Assembly (NCBI GenBank): GCA_016719785.1
Contig: JADJYJ010000032.1
Coordinates: 49,766 to 113,765, forward strand
DNA from: Candidatus Amarolinea dominans
GTDB taxonomy: Bacteria; Chloroflexota; Anaerolineae; SSC4; Amarolineaceae
Reading direction: 5' to 3'
DNA: 64,000 nucleotides
The notes under the pieces were generated by a model, which was given only the letters and a program-made list of their open reading frames with translations, was not told where the DNA came from and did not search any database. Below are positions 52,771 to 63,400 of this stretch, piece by piece. Each line of letters starts with the position of its first letter. Positions within the stretch are counted from its first letter, which is position 1. A program made the position numbers and the translations under genes.

Positions 52771-53475
52771 TCGACGAAACGATATTTGATCAAAGCCCAC
52801 AGGGCCGGCAAACCATCGCGCCAAGCGCTGATTTTCTTTCCCTCGTCGGCGTCACGGCCGTTGTAGGAGATGGGCACTTCGAAGACGCGATAACCACGTT
52901 TGAGAATCTTGGCGGTGATCTCCGGCTCGAAATCAAAGCGATTGGCGCGAATCTTGATGTCCTTGAACACTGCCGACCGAAATACCTTGTAGCAGGTTTC
53001 CATGTCGGTCAGGATGGTGTTGTAGAGCAGATTGGTGATCAGGGTCAGGAATTTGTTGCCCAACATGTGCAGGAAGTTGAAGACCCGGTGCGAGCCGAGG
53101 AAGCGGGAACCGTAGACCACGTCGGCCTTCCCCTCCAGAATGGGCTGAATGAGCACCCCGTACTCGCGCGGGTCGTACTCCAGGTCTGCATCCTGGATGA
53201 CGACCAGGTCACCGCTGATGTGGTGCAGCCCGGTGCGAATGGCCGCGCCCTTGCCCTGGTTGAACTCATGAAAGACGATGTGCATCGCGGCCGCCTGCTT
53301 GGCCTGCATCTGGCGCAGGATGTCGCGCGTACCGTCTGTGGAGCCATCATCCACCAGGATGACTTTTTCAACGCCGTCGAGCGGCGGACAGGGACGCGGC
53401 GCACGATCTCCTCGATCGTCCCCGCTCATTGTACACCGGGATGATGACCGACAGCCTGTGGGGTGTTGTGCTCAC
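52767..53475 (-). CDS. GT2 family glycosyltransferase (DPM1-like), frameshifted
   Basis: About 235 residues. Restored N-terminus HRLSVIIPVYNERGTIEEIV, then VILVDDGSTDGTRDILR, FNQGKGAAIRTGLHH and the metal-binding DADLEYDP, all typical of dolichol-phosphate-mannose-synthase-like GT2 enzymes without C-terminal helices. Frame breaks near 53430 and 53395 fit loss of one G and one C from runs. GTG at 53475 is the likely start; the promoter at 53512-53540 is close. The TAG stop lies in the palindrome at 52735-52770. It probably supplies a lipid-linked sugar to the neighbouring GT-C proteins. Confidence 0.72.
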
Positions 53476-53511
53476 GGTGATGATCTGTCTCTCCTGTCTG
53501 TCTGATGCCCC

Positions 53512-53540
53512 ATCATAGCACACGGGTACCGCGGCGTCAA
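53512..53540 (-). promoter_or_regulatory. Promoter for the GT2 gene
   Basis: On the minus strand TTGACG (53540-53535), 17-nt spacer, TATGAT (53517-53512), 37 nt before the GTG at 53475. Confidence 0.6.
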
Positions 53541-53558
53541 AGCCAGGTGAACGGCGCC

Positions 53559-56397
53559 CTATGGTTCGAGGACCAGTGATGCCGAGGCCGAACACGCCGT
53601 TGTCATGATCGCCCTGGAACGAGCCGATGAGCAGAGTGTACTCGCCGTCTGGCGCGGCGATGGTGGTGGTCAGCACAGGCACCATCTCGTTTTTCTGCGC
53701 CACCACGCCGTAGCCACCGCTGAACGGCTTGAACGCCTGGCGCCACCAATGCCCGTCACTGCCCTCCAGACCCGCGTAGGTATCACCGGTGGTGAACATC
53801 GCATCTTCGGCTTCGATGCGAATCTCCTGACCCTCATCGTTGAGCAGGCGCACGTAATCGAACACACCGTCATGACCCGGCAGCGGGCCGATGTGCAGCA
53901 CCAGTTGGCCTCGGTCACGGTGACGCATGGCATTGATCTGCCACACCGAGCCGGTCTCGTCGCCCAGGAAGGTCTGCGCCGGCGTGAAGGATGAACCATC
54001 CGGGTAAAAGGCGTGATAGCCGGCAACGGCAGGCGGCGCGCCAATCTCTGGTGTGACCACCGGCGGCACCTGCATTCCCCGCGTTGGTTCGCCGTTCAGC
54101 ACCAGGTAGCTGCTGAAGAGCAGGCCGCCGCCGGGGGATGCGGTGTTCTTCGAGCACGCCGTTGGGCCAGCGGCTGGTGATCGCGAGAGCCGCGTGGGTT
54201 GGTGGGGGTAGACGATCCAGACGAAGGGCGGGCCTGGGCAGCTCTCGATCAAGCCGTTGGGCGCCTCGGTGGGCAGGTCAATCAAGGGCCGCGGCCAGGC
54301 CAGGAATGCGGTCTCGCGCACCTGCAGGGCGTATTCATCGGCAAAGTCGCAGGCCGCGATGTCGGTGGGCAGGTCGCGCAGGTAGCGGCCGATGAGGGTT
54401 TGCGGCCGCGCGGCGATTTTGACCGTTTCGCGGTAGAGATTCCAGTCCTGCCAGCCGACGAGGGTCAATATCACCAGTAGGGGCACGAGGGCGTAGCCCT
54501 CACGCCCCAACAGGCGGCGCCAGCGTAAGGGCACGAGGGCGCACCCTCATGCCCCAACCGGTCAAGGCGAGGGCGGCGAACCAGGCGCCGGCGAACGTCA
54601 TGCCGACCAGGCGCGGCCAGAAGGGCGCGTCGCCGGTGAGGATGCTGCCGATGAAGAGGTTGAGCACCCAGAAGATGAGCGCCAGGGCGGCGCCGGGTGT
54701 GCGCCAGCGGCGCAGCGCGTAGCCAAAGCCCAGGGCGATGAGCGGCGAGATAGCGGAACTGAACATGGGGTGCCGGTAGCCGAACTGCGTGTGGAGTCCG
54801 CGCTGACATGGAACATCAACAGCGAGAGCCGCGCCTGCTCCAGGAAGACGGCCCAGGGCGTGGATACGCCGTACTTGCCCATGAGGTGGTTCATGACGGC
54901 CGGGTAGAAGAGGAAGACCGAACGACTGCGTTCGACCAGCGCATCCTGGTTGCGGGCAAAGTAGATGAGGCTGGGGCCCAGGCCGATCAGCAGGCCCAAC
55001 GCCATGAGGGTCAGGCCGATCAGGTTGCCCTTGATCCAGTCGCGGCGGAAGAGCAGGGCGAAGAGCAGAAAGCCGGCGATGATGAAGAGGACGACACGGC
55101 CCGAGTAGTACATTTGCAGGCCAAAGCTGAGGAGAACCCCGGCCAGAGCCAGGGAAAAGTTGCGGCGCGCGTAAGCCATCCACCAGCAGGAAGAGGGCGA
55201 ACAGATTGAACGGCCAGGGGTCCATGTGCGGCCAGGCGCGAAATGGATATGGGGGACGTTGATCGCCACCAGCGCAGTAGCCAGGAGGGCCAGGCGCGGG
55301 CTATCGAACAGGCGCCAGATGAACAGGTAGAAGGCCAGCAGGCTGAGCATACCAGCGATGACCGCGCTCATGTTGAGGCCAAAGAGGTTGTTGCCGAAGA
55401 GGGCCATGGCGGCCGCGGTGGGCAGGTAGCCGATCATGGGGATGTTGGCCCAACCCTCCTGGAACAGGCGCCATTGGTTGCCCATGATGATCTCGCGGCC
55501 TTGAATGCCGTAGGAGGCCATGTCGCCGTGAAAATCGTAGGGGATGATTTCCAGGCGATTGACGCGCAGCCAGAAGGCCGCGCTCAGAATGACGACCAGG
55601 ATGAGCAAATTGAACAGGGTGGCACGCGCCGGCCAGATGCGCCGCGTCGCGCCGCCGGCCCGTCGCAGAAGCTGCCAGGGCGCTTGCGAGGCCAGGAAGA
55701 GCAGGATGCTGAGCAGCCAGATCGCCTGGACGCTGCCGTCTTCGCCCTGCCAGGCAAAGCGCTGCAGGCCGAACGCCGCGCTGCCCAGGGCCGCGAGCAA
55801 GAGCAGGCTACGCCCAACCCGGTTGACCAAGCTGCCCGCGCGCGCTTGACGACGGACGCGCTGATCCGGCCGTGTCCAGATGGCGGGCGTCAGCCAGGCA
55901 AAAGGCCCAGGGCCAGCAGGTAGAGCGCCGTGCCGATGCGCAAGCGGTTCGGCTCGAACCAGGCCAATGAGATGGCGTTGCCCAGGGTGCTGGCCAGGAG
56001 TTGGCGCAGACCGGCGCCGTCATAAAAGGCCTGCGCCAGGTAGGCGAGTGCCAGTGCCAGCAGGATGCCGGCCAGTCTGCGCCAGGTGACGCGCGGCAGA
56101 GGCGGCGGCGCAGGCTCGGTTCAGCAGCAACCGCAAGCGCTGCATCCTGTTCTGATTCCGCCACCGCCAGGTCGTGCCGGGTCAGACTTAGTTCATAGCG
56201 CCCAACGCGGCGGTGCAGCAGCCGTTTGGCGATCATGGCGAAGCGGGTGGTGTATCCCCGGCCGGCGGGGCGGCAAATCAGTGTGTCAGGCAAGGCAGGG
56301 ACGGGCGTTGAGTCTTCAACCGCCGGCGCCAGGATCACAGCTTCGCTATCGGTCAGCACCACAACCGGGGCGCGCCCACAGTTGTAACCGGGGTCAT
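53559..56397 (-). CDS. GT-C-like membrane glycosyltransferase (third in the train), multiply frameshifted
   Basis: About 900 residues reconstructed over at least five frame breaks. N-terminal soluble part (RRVGRYELSLTRHDLAVAES), membrane helices, then IIPYDFHGDMASYGIQGREI with the catalytic-type acidic pair, later GKYGVSTPWAVFLEQARLSL and a C-terminal soluble beta domain (VLRLLNDEGQEIRIEAEDA region) ending LVLEP at the TAG at 53559-53561. The start is not fixed: Met codons at 56397 and 56236 are candidates. Two palindromic elements are embedded (54477-54511, 54525-54558). It shares blocks with the upstream gene (KYGVST, FH..SD), so the two are tandem paralogues. Confidence 0.6.
54477..54511. 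repeat. 35-bp palindromic element (copy 8), in-frame
   Basis: Arms GTAGGGGCACGAGGGC (54477-54492) and GCCCTCACGCCCCAAC (54496-54511), loop GTA. Read on the minus strand as LLGREGYALVPLL in the GT-C protein. Confidence 0.8.
54525..54558. repeat. Palindromic element (copy 9), in-frame
   Basis: Arms GTAAGGGCACGAGGGC (54525-54540) and CCCTCATGCCCCAAC (54544-54558), loop GCA; one base short on the right arm. Thirteen bp from copy 8. Read on the minus strand as WGMRVRPRALTL. Confidence 0.75.
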
Positions 56398-56399
56398 GG

Positions 56400-58549
56400 C
56401 AAAGGCACGGCCGCGGCGGGGTGTGTCCGCGGCCGGCGGCACGATGGGCGCGCGGCGGCGCCAGGCCCGCAGCGCCAGCAGAGAAAAAGCGCGACCAGGC
56501 CGCCGATCGCCAGAGGCCCGGCCAAGGGATTGTCGCCGCCCAGGCCCGCAGGTGGGACCGTTGGCGTGTAGCCGGGCGGCGTGACCTGGAGGGCGCTGAA
56601 CAGTCGCCAGTTGTTTTGGCTGATTTCCTGTGTGGACACAGCGCCGCCGCTGTCACGTTCATACGCGACCTGCAAGACCGGCAGCAGATCGCGCTGTTCC
56701 GGCGGCACGATGAACGCGAGTGGAGCAGCATCTTCTTGCACGGAGCGCGGGCGGCAAGATTCCCTGGCGAATCTCTTCAGAAGGTGATGTTGCGGCCGTT
56801 GACGTTGTGGTTCATGAACTGAAAGACGCTGTCATCCCAGGAGAAAGGCTCTTGCACCAGCAGAACCTGGGTGTCGCCGGGAGGCGGCTGATGAAGCGAC
56901 CATGCTGGTGCGCGGCTGGACACTGGTCACGGACCAGGTTGCGTAGGTCCGCCAGTTGTTGACGCCGACCGCGGCCAGCGCAATGACCAGCAGCGCGGCC
57001 AGCGCAAGGCGGCCATACTGATCGAGCGGCCGCGCCAGGAGGCTCCACAGGTAAACGCCGGCCTGCGCGGCCAGGATGACGACCGCGGGCAGGACGATGC
57101 CCAGGTGAACCCAGTTGGGCGGGTCATTGGTGAGAACGCCGCCCAGGACCAGGCTGGCCGCTTAAACCAAGTCACGAGCAGGAAGGGCGCGCATCACGCA
57201 GACGCGAGCGCCAGGCCCAGGCCCAGCGTCAGCAGCGCGGCGGTCAGCCAGTCGAGCATGGGGCCGGGAAAGGCAAACTGCGGGCTGGTGTCGCTGTAGA
57301 GGTGAAAGGTGAGAAGCGTGCGTTCGATCTGGCGCACGAGCAGGGCCGGCAGGGTGGAGACGCCGTATTTGTTGAGCAGATGTTCGTAGACGATGGGGTT
57401 GGTGAGGGTGACGGTCCCGGTGCGGCCCATGACCACGTCGAACTGACGTAGGGCATAGCCCAGCAGGGGGCCAAAGGCCAGCAGGGCGCCAAAGACAAGG
57501 GCCAGTCAGGTGCGCCACTGGCCGCTGAGCTGGCGGCGCTGCCAGATCAGCACCACAGAAACAGCAGCGGCAGAATGACGAAAGTGACGCGCGCGCCGTA
57601 ATAGACCAGCGGGCTGAGGCCGAACAGGATGCCGGCCAGTGCAAACCAGACGCCGCGGCCTGTACGCAAGCCGCGCCAGAGGCAGGCGCAGAACAGCGTG
57701 ACGATGAGCAGGGGCGCTGGGGATGACGATCGGCTCAGGTGGTTGTGGGTGTAGCTGATGGTCAGCAGGGCGGCCGCCAACAGCCCGACGCGGCGATCGG
57801 CCAGCTCACGCCCCAGCCAGAAGACGGCAGGAATGGTGGCGGCGCCGATGAGCACGGAGCCGAGGAATAGCCCGTAGAGGTCCTGTCCGAACAGGCGCAT
57901 GGAGAGGGCGGAAGCATGTAGAAGAACTGGGGAACTGGAAGTAGGTGTTGATGCCGATCCAGGCGGGCTGGCCGATCAAGGCGAGGGCTTCACGCCCGAC
58001 GACGGTGATGTCGCCGTCAATGTTGCCGGGGATGGCGGTCAGGTAGCGGGCACGCAGGGCAAAGGCCGCGGCCGTCATGAGGGCCAGCAAGGCCCATTCC
58101 CACCAGGTGTCAGACGGCAGGGTGGCGGCGCGGTCCGGGCGTTAACGCATGGGCAGATAGGAGGCGAGGAACAGGAGCGGACCGCCAGCCACAAGGCGCG
58201 CACGGCAAAGGCTCTCGCCGGCGCTGAGATAGAGCGCCAGGCAAGCCAGGTAGCCCAGCAGGGCCAGGGCCAGGCTCAACGCCAGAGTGAAGGCCAGGGC
58301 CGAAAGCGGCTGCGGGCGCGGCGGTTCCGGCTAGAGCAGGCGCGCGCGGTTCAGGCGCGGCCGCCAGGGCAAGCAGGGAGCATGGCGGCGCCCAGCAGGC
58401 CAAGCCAGGAGATGGGCCGTCTCGGCGCGCAAGGCGTCAACCAGGGGAGGGCGAAAGGCGTCTGAGTGAGCAGGGATTGGGCCAGTAAGGCCAGCGCCAG
58501 GGCGCCCAACGCCCCCGGCGCAGTGATTCCAATGCAAGGGTTTTGTCAT
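56400..58549 (-). CDS. GT-C-like membrane glycosyltransferase (second in the train), multiply frameshifted
   Basis: About 700 residues in pieces: hydrophobic N-terminal half, then RARYLTAIPGNIDGDITVVG (acidic loop), RLFGQDLYGLFLGSVLIGAA, LVYYGARVTFVILPLLFL, NKYGVSTLPALLVRQIERTL and a C-terminal part with FIVPPEQRDLLPVLQVAYER. The order of blocks is that of the next gene, its tandem paralogue. ATG at 58549 follows the MFS stop by one base. More than six frame breaks; the boundary with the downstream gene (about 56400) is approximate. Confidence 0.55.
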
Positions 58550-58550
58550 C

Positions 58551-59865
58551 CTAGAGGTGCGCCGGTACCTCATTGCCTGCCCTCACGGATGGCCTGGGCC
58601 ACGTTGACCCGGGTGAGGAGGAGCATGCCTAGCCACAAAGAAGACGATCAGGCGACAGAATGGCAATGCGGTAGCTGCCGGTAAGTTGCAGGCTGAGGCC
58701 AAACAGGAGTGGGCCGAGCCAACTGGTGTGCGTTCGCTGACCTCGTAGAGGCTGAAGTATTCGGCCTCCTGGCGGATGGGATCTGTGGGGAGAAGAGCGA
58801 GCGGCTGAGAGCCTGGCTGCCGCCAAGAACCCTGCGATGACGGCGCCGATCGCGAAAAAAGCCGGCGGCATCTTCGGCCTTGAGCACGCCGTAGGTGTAG
58901 ATGACGACGCCTGTCCAGATGACGAGGCTGCCAAAGATAGCGCGCTTGGTGCCCACATAGCGGGAAATGCGGCCGAAGATGGCCGCGCCAAAAGGCGATG
59001 AACTGCACCATCAGAATGACCGCGGTCAGGGTATCAATGGACAGTTTCAATTCTTCCTGCCCGAACTGGGATGAGAGGGCGATGACGGTCTGGATACCGT
59101 CGTTGTAGAGCAGATAAGCGATCAGGAAGGCATGGTTTGCGGATAAGCTGGGGAGCCTGGTCAGGGGTGGCGCGCAGTTGCTTGAAACCGGCGGTCGTGT
59201 AACGTTCGCCGGCGGGTAAAGCGCCAGCGGCTCACGCCTTCAGCATGCGGATGGGAATCAGGGTAAAGAGCGCCCACCATGCGCCGGCCGAAGAAGGGCT
59301 GATGCGCACCGCCATCGCGGTATCCAGACCGAAGTCTGCGGCCTTTGAAAACAGGACCAGATTGAGGGCCAGGAGCAGACCGCCGCCGAGGTAGCCGGTG
59401 GCAAGCCCATGGCCGAGACATTGTCGCGGCGGTCGGCGCTGGCAATTTCCGGCAAGTAGGCGTTAAAGAAAACGATGGAAGCGCCAAAGCTCAGGTTACC
59501 GATCAGAAAGAGCAGGCCGCCCAGGAGGTAGTTGCTGCCTTGCAGAAAATACATGCACATCGTGGCGATGGCGCCGATGTAGGCAAAGAGGGTGAGCATC
59601 TGCTTTTTCAGATGCGAGTAGTCGGCGATGGCGCCAAGAATGGGCAGAAAAACGACCTGTAATAGGACGGAAAGAGAAACCATGTAGGGAAGAAGGCTGC
59701 GCCCACTTGGATGCCGAGAGGGTAGACAAAGCCATTGGCGTCTGCGGCCGCCCTGGTGATGGAGGTCAAATACGGGCCTAAGAAGACGGTGACAACGGTG
59801 GTGGAAAAGGCCGAATTGGCCCAATCGTAAAAATACCGAAAGCGAATCTCACGCTTGTCGTTCAT
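58551..59865 (-). CDS. UMF1-type MFS transporter (Atg22/YxiO-like), multiply frameshifted
   Basis: About 430 residues reconstructed. The N-terminus REIRFRYFYDWANSAFSTTV is the marker of the UMF1 family (MFS, vacuole-effluxer-like). Later blocks NLSFGASIVFFNAYLPEIAS, DRRDNVSAMG, GGSQALSRSLFSPQIP and TSWLGPLLFG also fit. Substrate unknown. Starts at 59865, where GAAGGAGC lies about 6 nt upstream; the stop TAG (58551-58553) is immediately followed by the GT-C start. The promoter at 60015-60044 serves this gene and probably the GT-C genes behind it. Confidence 0.68.
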
Positions 59866-60014
59866 GGGCAGCTCCTTCTGTCTCACGGACCTTCTGACGG
59901 AATCTGTTCAGGCGTGGTGGATGCCCGGCGTCGCGCATCCAGGGCGATCCTGGCGATGCCAGGCTCATCAAAACCGATGCAGTATGGGCAACGAATCATG
60001 GGCAACGGGTGCGT

Positions 60015-60044
60015 ATTGTACCACGGTGACAGGCAATGGGTCAA
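60015..60044 (-). promoter_or_regulatory. Promoter of the MFS/GT-C train
   Basis: Minus strand TTGACC (60044-60039), 18-nt spacer, TACAAT (60020-60015), leader about 140 nt. Confidence 0.55.
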
Positions 60045-60067
60045 TTGTGTGGGGGTAGCCATCCTGT

Positions 60068-60097
60068 TTCACACAATGGGACGCTTTGTGATACAAT
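60068..60097 (+). promoter_or_regulatory. Promoter of the small coiled-coil gene
   Basis: TTCACA (60068-60073), 18-nt spacer, TACAAT (60092-60097), 57 nt before the ATG at 60154. Confidence 0.5.
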
Positions 60098-60153
60098 GAC
60101 AGCCACTCGCTACAGCCAATGGCCGCCTGGGCCGCCATCATGAGGAAGATAGC

Positions 60154-60469
60154 ATGAGCGATTCATCAACCATAGTGCGCTTGCAAGGATTGCAGAACCT
60201 CTACGCCAGAGTTTTCAGAGCGCCTTTATTGACCGTGCAATCCAGCAGGTGATTGCCACCGAAGCGGACAACACCGAGGCCGAGTTGCGGCGTCTACGAC
60301 AAAAACTGGAACACTACGAGCAGCGCTACCACATGACCTCGGCCGATTTCTACAGCCGCTTTCGCACCAGTGAATTGGCGCGGACATTGATGTGGTCGAA
60401 TGGAGTATCTTCTACGACCTCTACCAGGGCGTGCAAAAACGCCTGCACGAACTGCACACCCTATTGTAA
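60154..60469 (+). CDS. Small helical protein, possible antitoxin-like, frameshifted
   Basis: About 105 residues after adding one C near 60216 and one G near 60377. Reads LQGLQNLYARVFQSAFIDRA, then EAELRRLRQKLEHYEQRYHM (coiled coil), TSADFYSRFRTSELG and ADIDVVEWSIFYDLYQGVQK. Proteins of this shape (coiled coil, MTS-x-FY-x-RF, then an acid-rich EW-x-x-FYD block) are common in Chloroflexota and cyanobacteria, often next to small toxins of the DUF6516 kind; no partner is visible here. GAGGAA lies 7 nt before the ATG. The stop is 6 bp from the end of the convergent beta-helix gene. Confidence 0.6.
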
Positions 60470-60475
60470 GACCCC

Positions 60476-63400
60476 TCAGCGGCAGGCGACAGGCGCCTGA
60501 TCGGGCGGCGTGTTGGCGGCCAGGCAAGACTGCCATGCCGTCACCAGTGTGGCCAGGTCCGTCACGTCCAGGAAACCATCGCAGTTCGCGTCGTACAGAT
60601 ATGCCGAACGTCCGATGAGGATGCGCAACCAGCATGATGTCCACAATATCCACGCTGCCGGAGCGGTCAACATCCGGGTAAGCGCCGGGGCAGAAGGGAT
60701 CCGATAGCTCGCTGGTATTGCCATTGCGGTCGGTTGCCGTCGCCACCATGGGCCGCAAAGATTCGCTGCCTGCACCGGCTCCAAGAGCACACTGGTGATG
60801 TTTTGCGCGACATTGAACGTGTAGCTGGTGGCGCCCAGGTAGGACAGCGCCTGCCCGGAAGTCATGCTATCGGCCCGGTAGAACTCGACCGTGATCGGGT
60901 AGGAGGCGGCGACCGCCGAATCTACCCGGTAGCTGATCAATATCGGCTCATACTGCGCCAGTACGCCGGGATCAGGGTCAGTGAACAGCACCGTCGCGAT
61001 GGATGGGTAATTCTGCCGCCGATTTGGCCCCAGGTCGGGATCGCCCTCATCATTGGGCGTGAGACCATCGCCGTCAGGTCAGTAAAGCGACCAGGCCTGA
61101 CCACCGATGTTCCACGACAACCGGTTGCCGAGCGTCTCCTCGCCGGTCACGACGATGCCTTCCTGGCTGTTGAAGCGCACAACGTTGCCCGGCCAGATGA
61201 TCAGACTGCCCGCGGTGTCGCCAACCTGGTTGTCATTCGCGCCCTCTTCGATGACGATCCCATGCTGCTGTTGACTGCCGGTGAGCGGCGTCGTGCCGCT
61301 TCTGGCCGGCCCAATCAGGTTAGCCAAAATGAGATTGTGGCTGGCTGCTCGCGCCCGTGATGCGCACCGGCCTGATCGTTACCGCTGACCTGGTTAGCCT
61401 GGCCCAAACGCCCCACCTGGTTATCGCTCGCCCCTTCGATCACGATCCCATCGGCCTGCGCTACCAAAGATGATACTCTGACCGCTGGCCGCCGGCCCAA
61501 TCGTGTTGTTCATCACCTGGAGTCGGCTCGACCCCGGTCCGGATAGATGCCGGCCTGCCGATTACCGCTGATCAGGTTGCTGCTGCCTGTCAGTTGTGGC
61601 GCAGCATCAGGCTGGCAGTCACGCCAATGCGATTCTCCTGCGCGCCGTCGCCAATCCACACGCCAATCTGCTGCTCCTGACCATCGGGCAGGATGCCACC
61701 GCTGCGCTGGGGCCAATGCTGTTGCCGATGATGATGTTGCGGTCGCTGCCGGCGCCGGTGATGATGATACCGGCGCTGGGGTTGCTGCTGATCAAGTTGC
61801 GGTCGGCCGGCATCGTCCCGCCGATCTGGTTGTCAGGCGCCCGTTCTAGCAATAACGATGCCGCTTGCTACTGCGCGGCGCCGCTGATACCGTTAGCCGC
61901 CACGCCGATGAAGTTGCCGGTCAACAGATTGGCGCTGCCCTGGATAACGACGCCCTGGTTGGTGAACTGCGTGAGGACAAGCCCGTTGATGCGATTGGTG
62001 TCCACTGGCCGGGGATCAGTCCGTCAGGCGGTTGGTCGTTTTCCGCTCAGCGTGATCGTGAGCAACGTCGATGGGGCTGGAGAAAGCGAAGAAATGTTGA
62101 CACGGGCGCCCGGCAATCGTGCCGTCAATCCACAGGCCCGCAGGGTCGGTCAAGGCCGGCAGGGAGGTGGGGACGATGACGCCCGCGACCAGGAAACCAA
62201 TGGCATGGTCACGGGCAGGCGTTAGCCTCCTCAGCGCAGCGCGCAGGGTGCCAACAAGCGTCCGTCGTGGCGACAGACAATCGCCCACGTTGGCATCGGC
62301 GCTGTCGCCCAGGTTGGTGACCGCAAATGCGTTCTGACTGAGGCGCAGTAGCCTGACTGAACACTGGTGTTGCCAGAGGCATCGGTCACCGTCGCCACGG
62401 TGAGGGTCCGGTGTCATTAGGAATGGCGGCCAAAGGAAGCCGCTGCGTGATCGTGGTCTGGGTACTCTCATAAAGCAGGCTACCCACCATGACTGACCCG
62501 CGGCCACCTGGCCCAACACGCTAGCCTCGGCCCGGTAAATCAATCATCAGCGGATATTGCATTAATGCTCTGGGCTGTCCGAAGATCTCAAAACGTATCT
62601 GGTTGATGAAGCGCGCTGATCGTGCCGATGAGCGGCCAAGTTCTGCAGAGCTAATGGGGCCGCTATCGCCATGTACCGGGGTCATCGCTGGGCGTGATGC
62701 CATGCCTTAAATCAAGCCCCAGGCTTGGCCGGCGGCGGCAGCAGAAAGGCCCATTATCCGCCAGATTATTGCGCCGCACCCGGTTGCCAAGGGCTATTGC
62801 CCTCGTGGTACGCAGTCCCGGGAGGTGTGGTGGTGACCTGGAGTGAAGGAGCGCCGCTGCATCTGCCGCTGCCAATCTCATTGCTGATGCGCCATCGCTC
62901 AGACGCACGCCCACCGCCTGGACGCTGCGGAGCAGGGGACACTCCGGCCGCGGCAAACCCGATCGTGTTGGCCCACCCGGTTCCAGAAGGCGCCGCTGCC
63001 GGTGATACGCACGCCGTTGAAGCGGTTACCGCTGATCAGATTGGCTGCACCAGGTTATTACTGGCGCTGGTGCTGATCCACCTGCGTCGCTCTGGACACT
63101 GCCGACCAGGAGCGCCTCTCCGCCGACGGCTGGCCCGATGATGTTGCCTCGCACCAGGTTGCCGCCCGCGCTGTCCAAAAGCACCACGCCCGCCACGCTG
63201 TTGCCGGAGATGACGTTGTCAAGCACCAGGTTGTCATAGGCGATATTGGTGAAATTAGACTCGTACAGTTGCTGGCTGTCAGGCCAGCACCGCCGCGCCA
63301 TCCAACGCCGGGCCGATCAGGTTGCCCTGTACGGTGTTCGTCAGCGCCAGGTTGCCCTCGATGCGCACGCCCCGACAGAAACGGTTGCCGCTGATGACAT

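Larger units (their letters stand above)
59866..60153. other. Divergent promoter region
   Basis: 288 bp with one promoter on each strand (60015-60044 minus, 60068-60097 plus) and no supported gene. Confidence 0.5.

Noticed and set aside
38756..54558. Palindromes read as rho-independent terminators
   Set aside because: Most lie inside open frames and none is followed by a U-run on either strand.
51700..59865. True pseudogenes in the GT-C/MFS train
   Set aside because: All resolved breaks fit base loss from short runs, with conserved protein sequence continuing in another frame; error is more likely than decay of nine adjacent genes.
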